The position numbers and the translations under genes are program-made. 13,853 bases of DNA from assembly GCA_964537685.1 (NCBI GenBank), contig CAZICM010000108.1, forward strand, positions 1 through 13,853. Reading direction: 5' to 3'. Source of the DNA: CAZICM01 sp964537685 (lineage in GTDB: Bacteria; Myxococcota_A; Polyangia; Polyangiales; Polyangiaceae). The notes below the pieces were generated by a model. That model was not told where the DNA came from. It ran no database searches and saw only the letters and a program-made list of their open reading frames with translations. Shown here one piece after another: positions 1 through 6,284 of this stretch (its first letter is position 1; the number at the start of each line of letters is the position of its first letter).

Positions 1-56
1 TGGACATCGTTGGCGCGTCCATACAGGAGTGGACACGCAGGCACAAGCACTTTTTG

Positions 57-548
57 GACCTATGTATGGTTGCAAGATCGGATCGGCTATCTGCCTCGCC
101 AACCTAGGGTAGGTTCCCATCGGCTTGGACTCCAAGCCTATCGTAACCTGATCGGGGTTCATCTTCGTTAAAGGCGAAACAGACAGCAGCCTACCCCAGG
201 TTCAATCGAATATAGCTCCAATCCTAGGGCAGCCTACCCCAGGTTCAATCGAATATGGCTCCAATCCTAGGGCAGCCTACCCTAGGCTCCTCAACGCATT
301 CTCTTTCAGCTTCTTGGACCTATATGTGGTTGCAAAATCGGATCGGCTATCCGCCTGGCCAACCTAGGGTAGGCTCCCATCGGCTTGGACCCCAAGCCCA
401 TCGTAACCTGATCGGGGTTCATCTTCATCAAAGGCGAGACAGACAGCAGCCTACCCCAGGTTCAATCGGATATAGACCGAATCCTAAGGCAGCCTACCCT
501 AGGCTCTTTGCAGCCAATTCGCAGCCAATATAGAGCCCTAGGGCGCCG
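57..548. repeat. Degenerate 43/44-bp tandem array carrying small palindromes
   Basis: A 15-bp motif, roughly RRCCTA-NNN-TRGGYY and often a perfect 6-bp inverted repeat with a 3-nt loop, recurs with starts at 57, 101, 145, 188, 231, 274, 317, 361, 405, 448, 491 and 534. Every step is 43 or 44 bp. The clearest copies are AACCTAGGGTAGGTT (101-115) and AGCCTACCCTAGGCT (274-288 and 491-505). The 188-230 and 231-273 units are nearly identical. A higher-order repeat of exactly 260 bp (six units) aligns 54-240 with 314-500 at high identity. A second palindrome, GGCTTGG-ACT-CCAAGCC, lies between motifs at 122-138 and recurs at 382-398. The last unit overlaps the stop codon of the minus-strand gene ending at 538. 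Apart from this I see no gene in 1-537. The function is unknown: it could be structured RNA downstream of that gene, a protein-binding array or a decayed repeat element. Confidence 0.85.
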
Positions 549-1275
549 GAGGAGCGGGAGGCGCGTCCGGGGGAGCCGCCTTCTTGGGGCTCGATTTATT
601 GACCCGCCAATCATCTAAGGGCTTGAGCATGGCCCGCACACGGGCCTGGCTTTGAGCATTGCCCGCCTCCTCGGTGGCCATCACCCTCGCCACATAGACG
701 CGAAGCGCATCCATCAGCACCTTGCGCGCTCCACCCAGCGCTTTGGACTCCGCCTCGGCCTTGGTCACGCCAATGACTTCTCCATAATGAAGGTGGGTTT
801 GCTTGACAAAGGCAAGCACATGACCCAGCCCAATCTGAGCAAACTGGGGTTCGAGGTTTTCGCTTTGAATCACCTGAAGCTTGGAATCGACAACGGCCCA
901 TTCCTGCTCGACTTTGTAGTTCACATAGTCCAGGCCATCATTAAAGAGCCGGGCATCCAAGTCGGCGGCGATTTTACCCTCGGGGGTGTGCTCGGCCAAT
1001 TGGGCGATTAACTTGGTCCCCTTTACAAGGACACTGATACCCAAATCTTCGATGATATCGATGGCCTTGACGGTGGGCGTTCCCAAGGGGTCGCCGGATT
1101 CGCGCGTTTGTTGTGCGGCGATTCTGCGGGATTTGACCTCATTGAGCCCTGAAAGGACAAGGCCGTCATGAGGGGCAAAGGGTTCGGCGGCGCTCTCCAG
1201 GGCGGAGGCAAGGGCGATGGCGCCATCGGTGTCTACCCTGGGGAGAGTGATGAATGAAAATAGACTATAGGACAT
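538..1275 (-). CDS. Hypothetical helical protein with Pro/Ala-rich tail (245 aa)
   Basis: I do not recognise a family. The predicted protein starts MSYSLFSF and has no signal peptide or clear membrane segment. The middle (about residues 45-215) is rich in Ala, Glu, Lys and Leu and looks mostly helical. The C-terminus turns basic, then becomes a Pro/Ala tail (KKAAPPDAPPAPPAP). The reading frame stays open upstream to 1536, but that extension lies in a duplicated non-coding block and overlaps the gene at 1437-1772 in another frame, so I chose the ATG at 1275. No Shine-Dalgarno precedes it. A TTGACA-N17-CACACT promoter-like pair ends 6 nt upstream, so the transcript could be leaderless. The 43/44-bp repeat array begins at its stop codon. 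Confidence 0.6.
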   Translation of the reverse strand: MSYSLFSFITLPRVDTDGAIALASALESAAEPFAPHDGLVLSGLNEVKSRRIAAQQTRESGDPLGTPTVKAIDIIEDLGISVLVKGTKLIAQLAEHTPEGKIAADLDARLFNDGLDYVNYKVEQEWAVVDSKLQVIQSENLEPQFAQIGLGHVLAFVKQTHLHYGEVIGVTKAEAESKALGGARKVLMDALRVYVARVMATEEAGNAQSQARVRAMLKPLDDWRVNKSSPKKAAPPDAPPAPPAP

Positions 1276-1412
1276 GGGGGGAGTGTGCCGGGGAGGCGGA
1301 AGGATGTCAATAAAAAGTTTGGGCTTGGTTTTGGCTGGTTTTTGGGTGTCAAGGGGTTTTTTTTGAGGCAAAGAATTTTTTGTTTGCGGAGGGGGGAGCG
1401 GGGGACGATGGG
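1271..1412. repeat. Promoter-bearing duplicated block, copy 1
   Basis: About 140 bp closely match 2817-2955 in the same orientation, differing by a few substitutions and by length changes in homopolymer runs. Read on the minus strand, both copies contain TTGACA (1310-1305 here), a 17-nt spacer, CACACT (1287-1282), a C-run and an ATG (1275-1273). In this copy that ATG opens the 245-aa gene. The block lies 3' of the 1437-1772 gene and 5' of the 538-1275 gene, as expected of a mobilised or recombined promoter segment. Confidence 0.8.
1282..1310 (-). promoter_or_regulatory. Candidate sigma-70-like promoter for the 538-1275 gene
   Basis: On the minus strand TTGACA, a perfect -35, is followed after exactly 17 nt by CACACT, a weak -10 that keeps the A at position 2 and the T at position 6. 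The same pair with the same spacing is conserved in the second copy of the block at 2852-2824. The -10 ends 6 nt from the ATG at 1275, which would place transcription start at or near the start codon. Confidence 0.4.
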
Positions 1413-1436
1413 CTTTCGAGATAGAAAACCAAGACT

Positions 1437-1772
1437 TTAGTGCATGTCCGATCCGAGTCCGGTGAACCCCAATGAACGCAGGGCCGCCTGGGCCAGTGTG
1501 CGCAGCTCTTGAAGTGCTTGCGATTCTGTTTTCCACGCCGATACAAGGTCTCTTATGGCGCGGATACGATTGAGGTCTTCTTGAGCAACGCTCATGGATG
1601 TTGTCACTTCAAGCGCCATCACGCGCTCCAAAGCCCGTTCCATCTCTCCGATGGCATTGGGCCATGCCGGATCGGGAATGCTATACGCCCCCGAGTCGAT
1701 ATGGCCAATCATCGCATGAAGACAATTGATTCCATCGGAAATGGCCTCGGCTATCTCCCGGTCGGCTGTCAT
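1437..1772 (-). CDS. Small helical protein of unknown function (111 aa)
   Basis: This is the last gene of a minus-strand trio and starts 9 nt after the stop of the lipoprotein gene. A good ribosome-binding site (AAAGGTG, 4 nt before the ATG) supports the start at 1772. The protein has no signal peptide and looks like consecutive amphipathic helices, with two Glu/Arg/Leu-rich stretches (about residues 40-60 and 62-100), possibly a coiled-coil or helical bundle. I recognise no family. Placement suggests it works with or is made alongside the two exported proteins upstream, although it looks cytoplasmic. Confidence 0.65.
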   Translation of the reverse strand: MTADREIAEAISDGINCLHAMIGHIDSGAYSIPDPAWPNAIGEMERALERVMALEVTTSMSVAQEDLNRIRAIRDLVSAWKTESQALQELRTLAQAALRSLGFTGLGSDMH

Positions 1773-1781
1773 GGTTCACCT

Positions 1782-2237
1782 TTATTGCTTTCCACCTTCA
1801 TACCGGCAATACCACTTACCGATAGGGTAGATCAATGTACAATTATCGCCATTGGAATACTGGTACGAGCAAGTGTATGATGGCCATCCACCTTTGCACC
1901 AATATAAATCGCCTATTCCGCTCGAAAGACTATAGGGATGTGCTGCGCGATGGATGCAATATGCCTTGATGGCATAGCATTGCTCCACACATGTTTCGCT
2001 GGCGGGAACGAGGCATCGGACTTGTGCACTTGCCGGAACCTCGTCCGCCGCAGCACATTCGGGAGGTTCTGAGGTATCGTCGGGCTCCGGGGGGACATCT
2101 CCAAAGCCGCCCGTCCCGGGTGGAAGGATGATGATACCGCCCGCTCCTTGTACTCCTTCACCCCGGAGAAAGCACTCTCCGGTGTCGTAATTACACGCCG
2201 TTATCAATAACAGGATAAATATCGCTGTCCTTCTCAT
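1782..2237 (-). CDS. Cys-rich lipoprotein (151 aa)
   Basis: The N-terminus MRRTAIFILLLITAC is a short lipoprotein signal with lipobox ITAC, so Cys15 would be lipidated and the protein anchored in a membrane. Residues about 25-60 form a Gly/Pro/Asp/Glu-rich linker. The rest carries ten more cysteines (21, 61, 75, 83, 87, 94, 114, 123, 133, 144), enough for five disulfides, which suggests a small extracytoplasmic disulfide-rich fold. The frame is open upstream, but the ATG at 2237 has GGGAGG 5 nt before it and overlaps the previous gene's TGA in an ATGA, so it is clearly the start and probably translationally coupled. No specific family is recognised. Confidence 0.75.
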   Translation of the reverse strand: MRRTAIFILLLITACNYDTGECFLRGEGVQGAGGIIILPPGTGGFGDVPPEPDDTSEPPECAAADEVPASAQVRCLVPASETCVEQCYAIKAYCIHRAAHPYSLSSGIGDLYWCKGGWPSYTCSYQYSNGDNCTLIYPIGKWYCRYEGGKQ

Positions 2238-2758
2238 TTGGCCTCCCATTTTAGAACAGGCCCGGCTGTCACCATCAGTGCTCCATTGCCCGGCAATACA
2301 ACGCTTTTTCCCCCATACCACGCGACGTTAGCGCTAACAGCCACGCCTAGCGGTTCGGCGAAATACCACTCGATTTGACTGTGAGCGCCTGGAGCCAAAC
2401 CTTCCACACGGCGGCAGATGACAGCGCCGCATACCACCATCGAGTACAACGACAAAGACGGGCCAAGGCTGATGACACCGTGCTTCCAATCATATCCGGC
2501 CGTTGCGGAGATTCGGTCATGCACTCCTAAATAGCGCCCTGGCAAGACGCTAAACATATTGTGCAGTTCTAAGAGAAATCCCTGGTCGTTGCGCCAATGT
2601 GCTCCGGCGAAGGGACTGACTGCAAGCAATGGGGCGGCGCCGATTTGAATGCCGCCAATGGACAATCCACCGCTGAACTGGAACGTCCATAGGGTTGTTG
2701 GAGCAATTGCCAAAAAGGAGGCATAAAGCGCAGAACTTGCTCGCAGCCAATGGATCAT
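2234..2758 (-). CDS. Exported, probably barrel-like outer-membrane protein (174 aa)
   Basis: The first about 25 residues (MIHWLRASSALYASFLAIAP...) look like an export signal. The remainder alternates short hydrophobic and polar stretches typical of a small beta-barrel or beta-sandwich: GGLSIGGIQIGAAPLLAVSPFAGAHWR near the N-terminus, then GPSLSLYSM, IEWYF, VAVSANVAWYGG and a final VTAGPVLKWEAK. Two close cysteines in CGAVIC (about residues 110-115) could pair. This is the first gene of the minus-strand operon and overlaps the lipoprotein gene by 4 nt (ATGA). The ribosome-binding site is weak. The likely promoter is the duplicated block at 2817-2955, giving a leader of about 60 nt. The barrel call is inference from sequence texture, not from a recognised family. 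Confidence 0.6.
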   Translation of the reverse strand: MIHWLRASSALYASFLAIAPTTLWTFQFSGGLSIGGIQIGAAPLLAVSPFAGAHWRNDQGFLLELHNMFSVLPGRYLGVHDRISATAGYDWKHGVISLGPSLSLYSMVVCGAVICRRVEGLAPGAHSQIEWYFAEPLGVAVSANVAWYGGKSVVLPGNGALMVTAGPVLKWEAK

Positions 2759-2816
2759 GCGGAATTGCCTTTAACCCTACATCCGCACATACTTCATGTT
2801 CAGACGAAGGAGCAGG

Positions 2817-2955
2817 GCATGGGAGTGTGCCGGGGGGGCGGAAGGATGTCAATAAAAAGTTTGGGCTTGGTTTTGGCTGGTTTTTTGGTGTCAAGGGGTT
2901 TTTTTGAGGCAATGATTTTTTTGTTTGCGGATGCGGAGCGGGGGAGGGGATGGTT
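2817..2955. repeat. Promoter-bearing duplicated block, copy 2
   Basis: This is the second copy of the block at 1271-1412, in the same orientation. On the minus strand it has TTGACA (2852-2847), a 17-nt spacer and CACACT (2829-2824), then CCC and an ATG at 2820. Here that ATG opens only a 6-codon reading frame (MPCSFV, then stop). The first real gene of the downstream operon starts at 2758. The conserved ATG right after the -10 in both copies may be incidental to the duplication. Confidence 0.8.
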
Positions 2956-2980
2956 TTCCTGTTTTCAACAGCGGCCGGTG

Positions 2981-3020
2981 TGCATGCAATCGTTTGCATG
3001 CGCGCAAACCATTGCATGCA
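2981..3020. promoter_or_regulatory. 40-bp near-perfect inverted repeat (candidate operator or cruciform)
   Basis: The left arm TGCATGCAATcGTTTGC (2981-2997) pairs with the right arm GCAAACcATTGCATGCA (3004-3020) around the loop ATGCGC. The 17-bp arms have a single mismatch (C opposite C at 2991/3010). No T-run follows on either strand, so it is not an intrinsic terminator. It sits about 25 bp behind the duplicated minus-strand promoter block and about 350 bp before the CD-NTase start, between divergent units. A dimeric regulator binding site is plausible, and an extruded or RNA hairpin is also possible. Confidence 0.75.
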
Positions 3021-3113
3021 GGGTCTTACAGCGTCCAGCGCTCCCGGCGCATAAGCGAAAAACCCGGTTCAAACGCCGAAAACGCCCCGAGATTGCCGAT
3101 CGAAGGGCATGGC

Positions 3114-3356
3114 ATGCCGGTTGCCGTAGAATTGGCCCTCCTTATTTGCGACACAACAAGGGGGGATGTTTTTCACAGGAGTTTCAACGGCTTTAAGAGC
3201 TTCGCCCCCAAACAATTTGCCATCAATCTCGAAGGGGCAGCGTTTGGTATAAAAGATGCTCTTACGCGAGGGAAAGGGGCTAAGCTGCAGTTCCGAACGG
3301 TAGGCTATCCGGTTTTCCGGGACCAAGCACCATTCTCAAACTGCCTTTGCGAATAG
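3114..3356 (+). CDS. Possible small ORF upstream of the CBASS operon (80 aa)
   Basis: This is a tentative call. From the ATG at 3114, with GAAGGGC about 5 nt upstream, an open frame encodes MPVAVELALLICDTTRGD and onward, ending 13 nt before the CD-NTase start. Composition is plausible for a globular protein and codon use resembles the following operon, but no motif is recognised and the opposite strand is also open for 85 codons. If real, it would be a fifth, leading gene of the operon. Otherwise 3021-3369 is only the operon's 5' region; it contains TATAAA at 3248 but no convincing -35. Confidence 0.25.
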   Translation: MPVAVELALLICDTTRGDVFHRSFNGFKSFAPKQFAINLEGAAFGIKDALTRGKGAKLQFRTVGYPVFRDQAPFSNCLCE

Positions 3357-3369
3357 GAAAAGGTACCAC

Positions 3370-4440
3370 ATGGCAAATGTTCATAAACAGATTGTTCAAT
3401 ATGATAGTGAGATTCGTCTTACGCGCTATGATGAAAATGCGACGCTTAAAGAAAAGCGCGAAGTGATACTTACAAAGCTTCGCGATTCTCTGGATAAGGC
3501 GCGCAAGGACGATCAGGGGATTCCCACATTTGACTGGTTTAATCAAGGCAGCTATGAGATGGGGACGGGTATCAACCCGGCCAATGGGGACTATGATATC
3601 GACGTGGGCCTTGATTTTAACATAAGCAAATCGAAGTATACAAATCCCGTTGATTTGAAAGAGCTTGTTTACAAGGCCCTGAAGGATCATACTCCGCTCG
3701 GGACGGTGGTACGCCGCAGTTGTGTGACGGTGAAGTACCAGGTGGAGGGCGAGCTGGCCTATCATGTCGATCTTGCAGTGTATGCCTGCGATAATCCCGA
3801 TGTGCATCAGCGCTCGCTCTATCTTGCCAAAGGAAAGCGGCATTCCAGTGCGGAAAATTGTTTCTGGGAGCCTGCGGACCCAAAGGGCCTCATAGAATGG
3901 GTCGAAAAACGCTTTGACGGTCAAAATGAGGATCAGTTTTTGCGCGTGATTCGATGCCTCAAGGGCTGGAAGTCCTATCAGTTTGATCCAAATGGGAACA
4001 GCGCGCCACATGGAATCGGAATCACGATTGCAGCGGGGTGCTATTTCCGTCCTGAGGTTGTGACTGATCCTGTGTCCAAGAAAACAACATTCGATGATCG
4101 AATCGCTATGCGTCGACTGGTCGATAACATGATCAATGCATTTTCGACGGTACCTTCACAAGAAAAGGCGGGGACATGGGTTGAACGGCTGAGCGTGCAA
4201 TTGCCCGTTCGTCCCGGGAAGGATGTGTTTGAGAAAATGAGCGATGGGCAGATGGCTTCGTTTAAGAACAAGCTCACCGAACTGCGCAGCGTGCTGGATG
4301 AAGTCGGCACTGCAGAAGATCCGGTGATAGCGTGTGAGAAAATGCGCAAGGTCTTTGGGCCTCGTTTTCCCGTGCCGGAAAAAGCCGATACTGCTCAATC
4401 GCGCGGACCCGCGATCTCTTCTTCTGGAACCTCGGCCTGA
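3370..4440 (+). CDS. CBASS CD-NTase, cyclic oligonucleotide synthase (356 aa)
   Basis: This cytoplasmic enzyme is predicted to join nucleotides into a cyclic di- or trinucleotide alarm signal on phage infection. The polymerase-beta-type nucleotidyltransferase core is visible: GS at residues 60-61 (NQGSYEMGTG), the metal-binding pair D76/D78 in DYDIDVGLDF and the third acidic residue D134 in AYHVDLAVYA. A helical domain characteristic of CD-NTases follows (about residues 170-320). The length suits the family. The product and the clade cannot be assigned from sequence alone. The C-terminus (from about residue 333) is Pro/Ser/Thr-rich, looks disordered and ends SSSGTSA; this is the expected substrate end for Cap2-type conjugation. 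AGGAAAAGG precedes the ATG. It is the first confident gene of the operon, with Cap2 starting 8 nt after its stop. Confidence 0.93.
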   Translation: MANVHKQIVQYDSEIRLTRYDENATLKEKREVILTKLRDSLDKARKDDQGIPTFDWFNQGSYEMGTGINPANGDYDIDVGLDFNISKSKYTNPVDLKELVYKALKDHTPLGTVVRRSCVTVKYQVEGELAYHVDLAVYACDNPDVHQRSLYLAKGKRHSSAENCFWEPADPKGLIEWVEKRFDGQNEDQFLRVIRCLKGWKSYQFDPNGNSAPHGIGITIAAGCYFRPEVVTDPVSKKTTFDDRIAMRRLVDNMINAFSTVPSQEKAGTWVERLSVQLPVRPGKDVFEKMSDGQMASFKNKLTELRSVLDEVGTAEDPVIACEKMRKVFGPRFPVPEKADTAQSRGPAISSSGTSA

Positions 4441-4448
4441 ATCGGCGA

Positions 4449-6284
4449 ATGGCGCTTTTCACTGAGCGGCTAACCGAGGTCGAGGGGCGGGCCTTATTCA
4501 ATACCCTTCAGGATAGCGGCATGGTTGAAAACCTCCATACCATTGATCCGAAGGAGAATTGGTGGAGAGGATCAGACGTCGTCGTGGCAGTTCAGGGAGA
4601 GTTAAAGGTCGGGTTCTTTCGGATTCCTCTACAAATTGGCCTGACAGAGTATTTTCCTGCGAGGCTTCCCATCATTGCCGTCGATCCACAGGGTTGTTTC
4701 TCCGCATTTCCTCATATCAACAGCGATGGAACCGTCTGTTTTCGCCCTTCGGACGAGCCATTGCTCGATCCGGATCGTCCACAGGATATTATCCTTGAGG
4801 CCACTGAAATGGCCGCTCAAACCCTTTCCTTGGGATTAAAGGGCAACAATGGCGAAGAATTTACACGCGAAATTGTTACTTATTGGATGGCGCGCTTCCC
4901 ACATGCCACGATATGTTCGTATCTGAATCTACAGGTAGAAAACAAACCTACCCATAAATCAAAAACATACAGACAGGTCGCGGCAATGTCGGTCCAAGGA
5001 TTGATCTGCCCCGACGACAGGGCACGAATCATCGCGAGTATTCGGGATGGAAAGGGTATTTTTGCAGTAGCTGACTCTGCTGAGCGTTATAGGGCATACC
5101 AAGATGAGCGTACGCTTAAAAAGCTTACCATTGGCAACGCCGTTTATTTGCCTATCGACCCAGCCGCCCAGAATAAGGATTTTGATCCGTGGGAGCTGGG
5201 TACTGTCAGCGGCGTTCATACCTATATTTTACCCCTCCTTAGGGAAAGCAAGGGGTTGGGGCGTGATATAGAGCATCGTTGCCAAGCCCGCGAACTTCTC
5301 ATTGTGCTTGGCGTGAAGAGGCCCGAGGGGCGGCGGGCTTTGATCGGTCTATTATTCAAGAATCGTCATCAAAAAGCATGGTGGCAGGTGCTGAAGGAGC
5401 TTAACATCGAACAAATGGAGCCGGTGCATGTTGAACCAGTCGATCGTGAATATCTGTGTCCCAGAGGAGGTGCAATGTTTGATTTATCCCATCGCAGGGT
5501 GCTCGTTGTGGGATGTGGCTCTATAGGTGGTTATATCGCAATGAATTTAGCGCGCATGGGAGTGGGCGAGATTCATTTAATGGATATGGATTCATTTAGC
5601 CCCGCAAACACATTTCGTCATGTCTGTGGGCGAGCATATCTAGGTAAACGGAAAGTAGAAGGGCTCAAGCGCGAAATAGAGCGTCTTCTTCCTTTTGTTG
5701 CCGTGAAGGCGCTGCAACAGAATGTTCTTCATTGGTTAGATAAGCAGTTCTCGGATGCCGAAGCATATGATTTGATCGTCGCGGCGATCGGAAATCCCAC
5801 CGTGGAATTGCGTTTGAGTCGCGCGATAGCCAATCTGCATCAGGCTCCACCTATGATCTTTGCATGGGTTGAACCGTTTGGACTTGGAGGTCATATCCTT
5901 GTCACACACACCTCCAATGGCAAACGGGGTTGTTTTAATTGCCTTTATGAGCGAGGCAGCAACTCTGGTTCGTTGGAGTGTCGCGCAGCGTTTGCCAAAC
6001 CTGGGGCAAGGTATACGCGGGAAATGATGGGTTGCGGCAGTCAGTTCATTCCGTACGGAGATCTGGATGCTCAAAGCACTGCGTTGTATGCTGCGGATCG
6101 CGCGATGGAGATGCTTGGGAATGGAGTGGTTAACACTGGGCTGGCATCATGGAAAGGCGACGCAAAAATGTTTAGGGATGCAGGCTTTACGACAACAGAG
6201 CGGTATCGGCAGTGTGAACCCATCACTTTTCTTGCGGGCGACGATGTTGCTCGGGCAGATTGCCCCATCTGTGGAGGAATTTAA
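4449..6284 (+). CDS. cap2: Cap2-type E2-E1 fusion, CD-NTase conjugating enzyme (611 aa)
   Basis: This protein fuses a ubiquitin-conjugating (E2-like) domain to a ThiF/E1-like adenylating domain. In type II CBASS, Cap2 activates the CD-NTase C-terminus and ligates it to targets, priming signal synthesis. The E2-like part (about residues 1-150) has HINSDGTVCF with candidate catalytic Cys97. A linker region spans about 160-335. The E1 domain has the nucleotide-binding loop VLVVGCGSIGG (351-361), acidic D379/D381 after the next strand, and R390. Cys529 in MMGCGSQF is the likely E1 catalytic cysteine. Two CxxC pairs, C495/C498 and C605/C608, match the zinc site of MoeB/ThiF-like E1 proteins. The length is typical. 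No Shine-Dalgarno is visible 8 nt after the CD-NTase stop, so coupling is likely. The stop overlaps the next start (TAATG). Confidence 0.93.
   Translation: MALFTERLTEVEGRALFNTLQDSGMVENLHTIDPKENWWRGSDVVVAVQGELKVGFFRIPLQIGLTEYFPARLPIIAVDPQGCFSAFPHINSDGTVCFRPSDEPLLDPDRPQDIILEATEMAAQTLSLGLKGNNGEEFTREIVTYWMARFPHATICSYLNLQVENKPTHKSKTYRQVAAMSVQGLICPDDRARIIASIRDGKGIFAVADSAERYRAYQDERTLKKLTIGNAVYLPIDPAAQNKDFDPWELGTVSGVHTYILPLLRESKGLGRDIEHRCQARELLIVLGVKRPEGRRALIGLLFKNRHQKAWWQVLKELNIEQMEPVHVEPVDREYLCPRGGAMFDLSHRRVLVVGCGSIGGYIAMNLARMGVGEIHLMDMDSFSPANTFRHVCGRAYLGKRKVEGLKREIERLLPFVAVKALQQNVLHWLDKQFSDAEAYDLIVAAIGNPTVELRLSRAIANLHQAPPMIFAWVEPFGLGGHILVTHTSNGKRGCFNCLYERGSNSGSLECRAAFAKPGARYTREMMGCGSQFIPYGDLDAQSTALYAADRAMEMLGNGVVNTGLASWKGDAKMFRDAGFTTTERYRQCEPITFLAGDDVARADCPICGGI

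Noticed and set aside
101..505. Integron attC sites or transposon ends
   Set aside because: The AACCTA/TAGGTT palindromes do not fit the RYYYAAC/GTTRRRY attC core pattern, and no integrase or transposase is present.
255..533. 92-codon plus-strand reading frame in the repeat array
   Set aside because: It lies wholly in the palindromic repeats, has no ribosome-binding site, and its open frame follows from the repeat sequence.
57..548. CRISPR array
   Set aside because: The repeated motif is only about 15 bp and degenerate, the intervening segments are themselves repeated (203-230 equals 246-273 nearly exactly), and there are no cas genes in the window.
652..1011. Plus-strand 119-codon frame opposite the 538-1275 gene
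   Set aside because: It is a shadow frame of the minus-strand gene with no ribosome-binding site or recognisable protein character.
1276..1536. N-terminal extension of the 538-1275 gene
   Set aside because: The extension is low-complexity Lys/Pro sequence translated from the duplicated non-coding block, and it overlaps a better-supported gene in another frame.
3280..4011. Minus-strand 243-codon frame opposite the CD-NTase gene
   Set aside because: The CD-NTase on the plus strand has intact catalytic motifs over the same bases; the antisense frame has no recognisable content.
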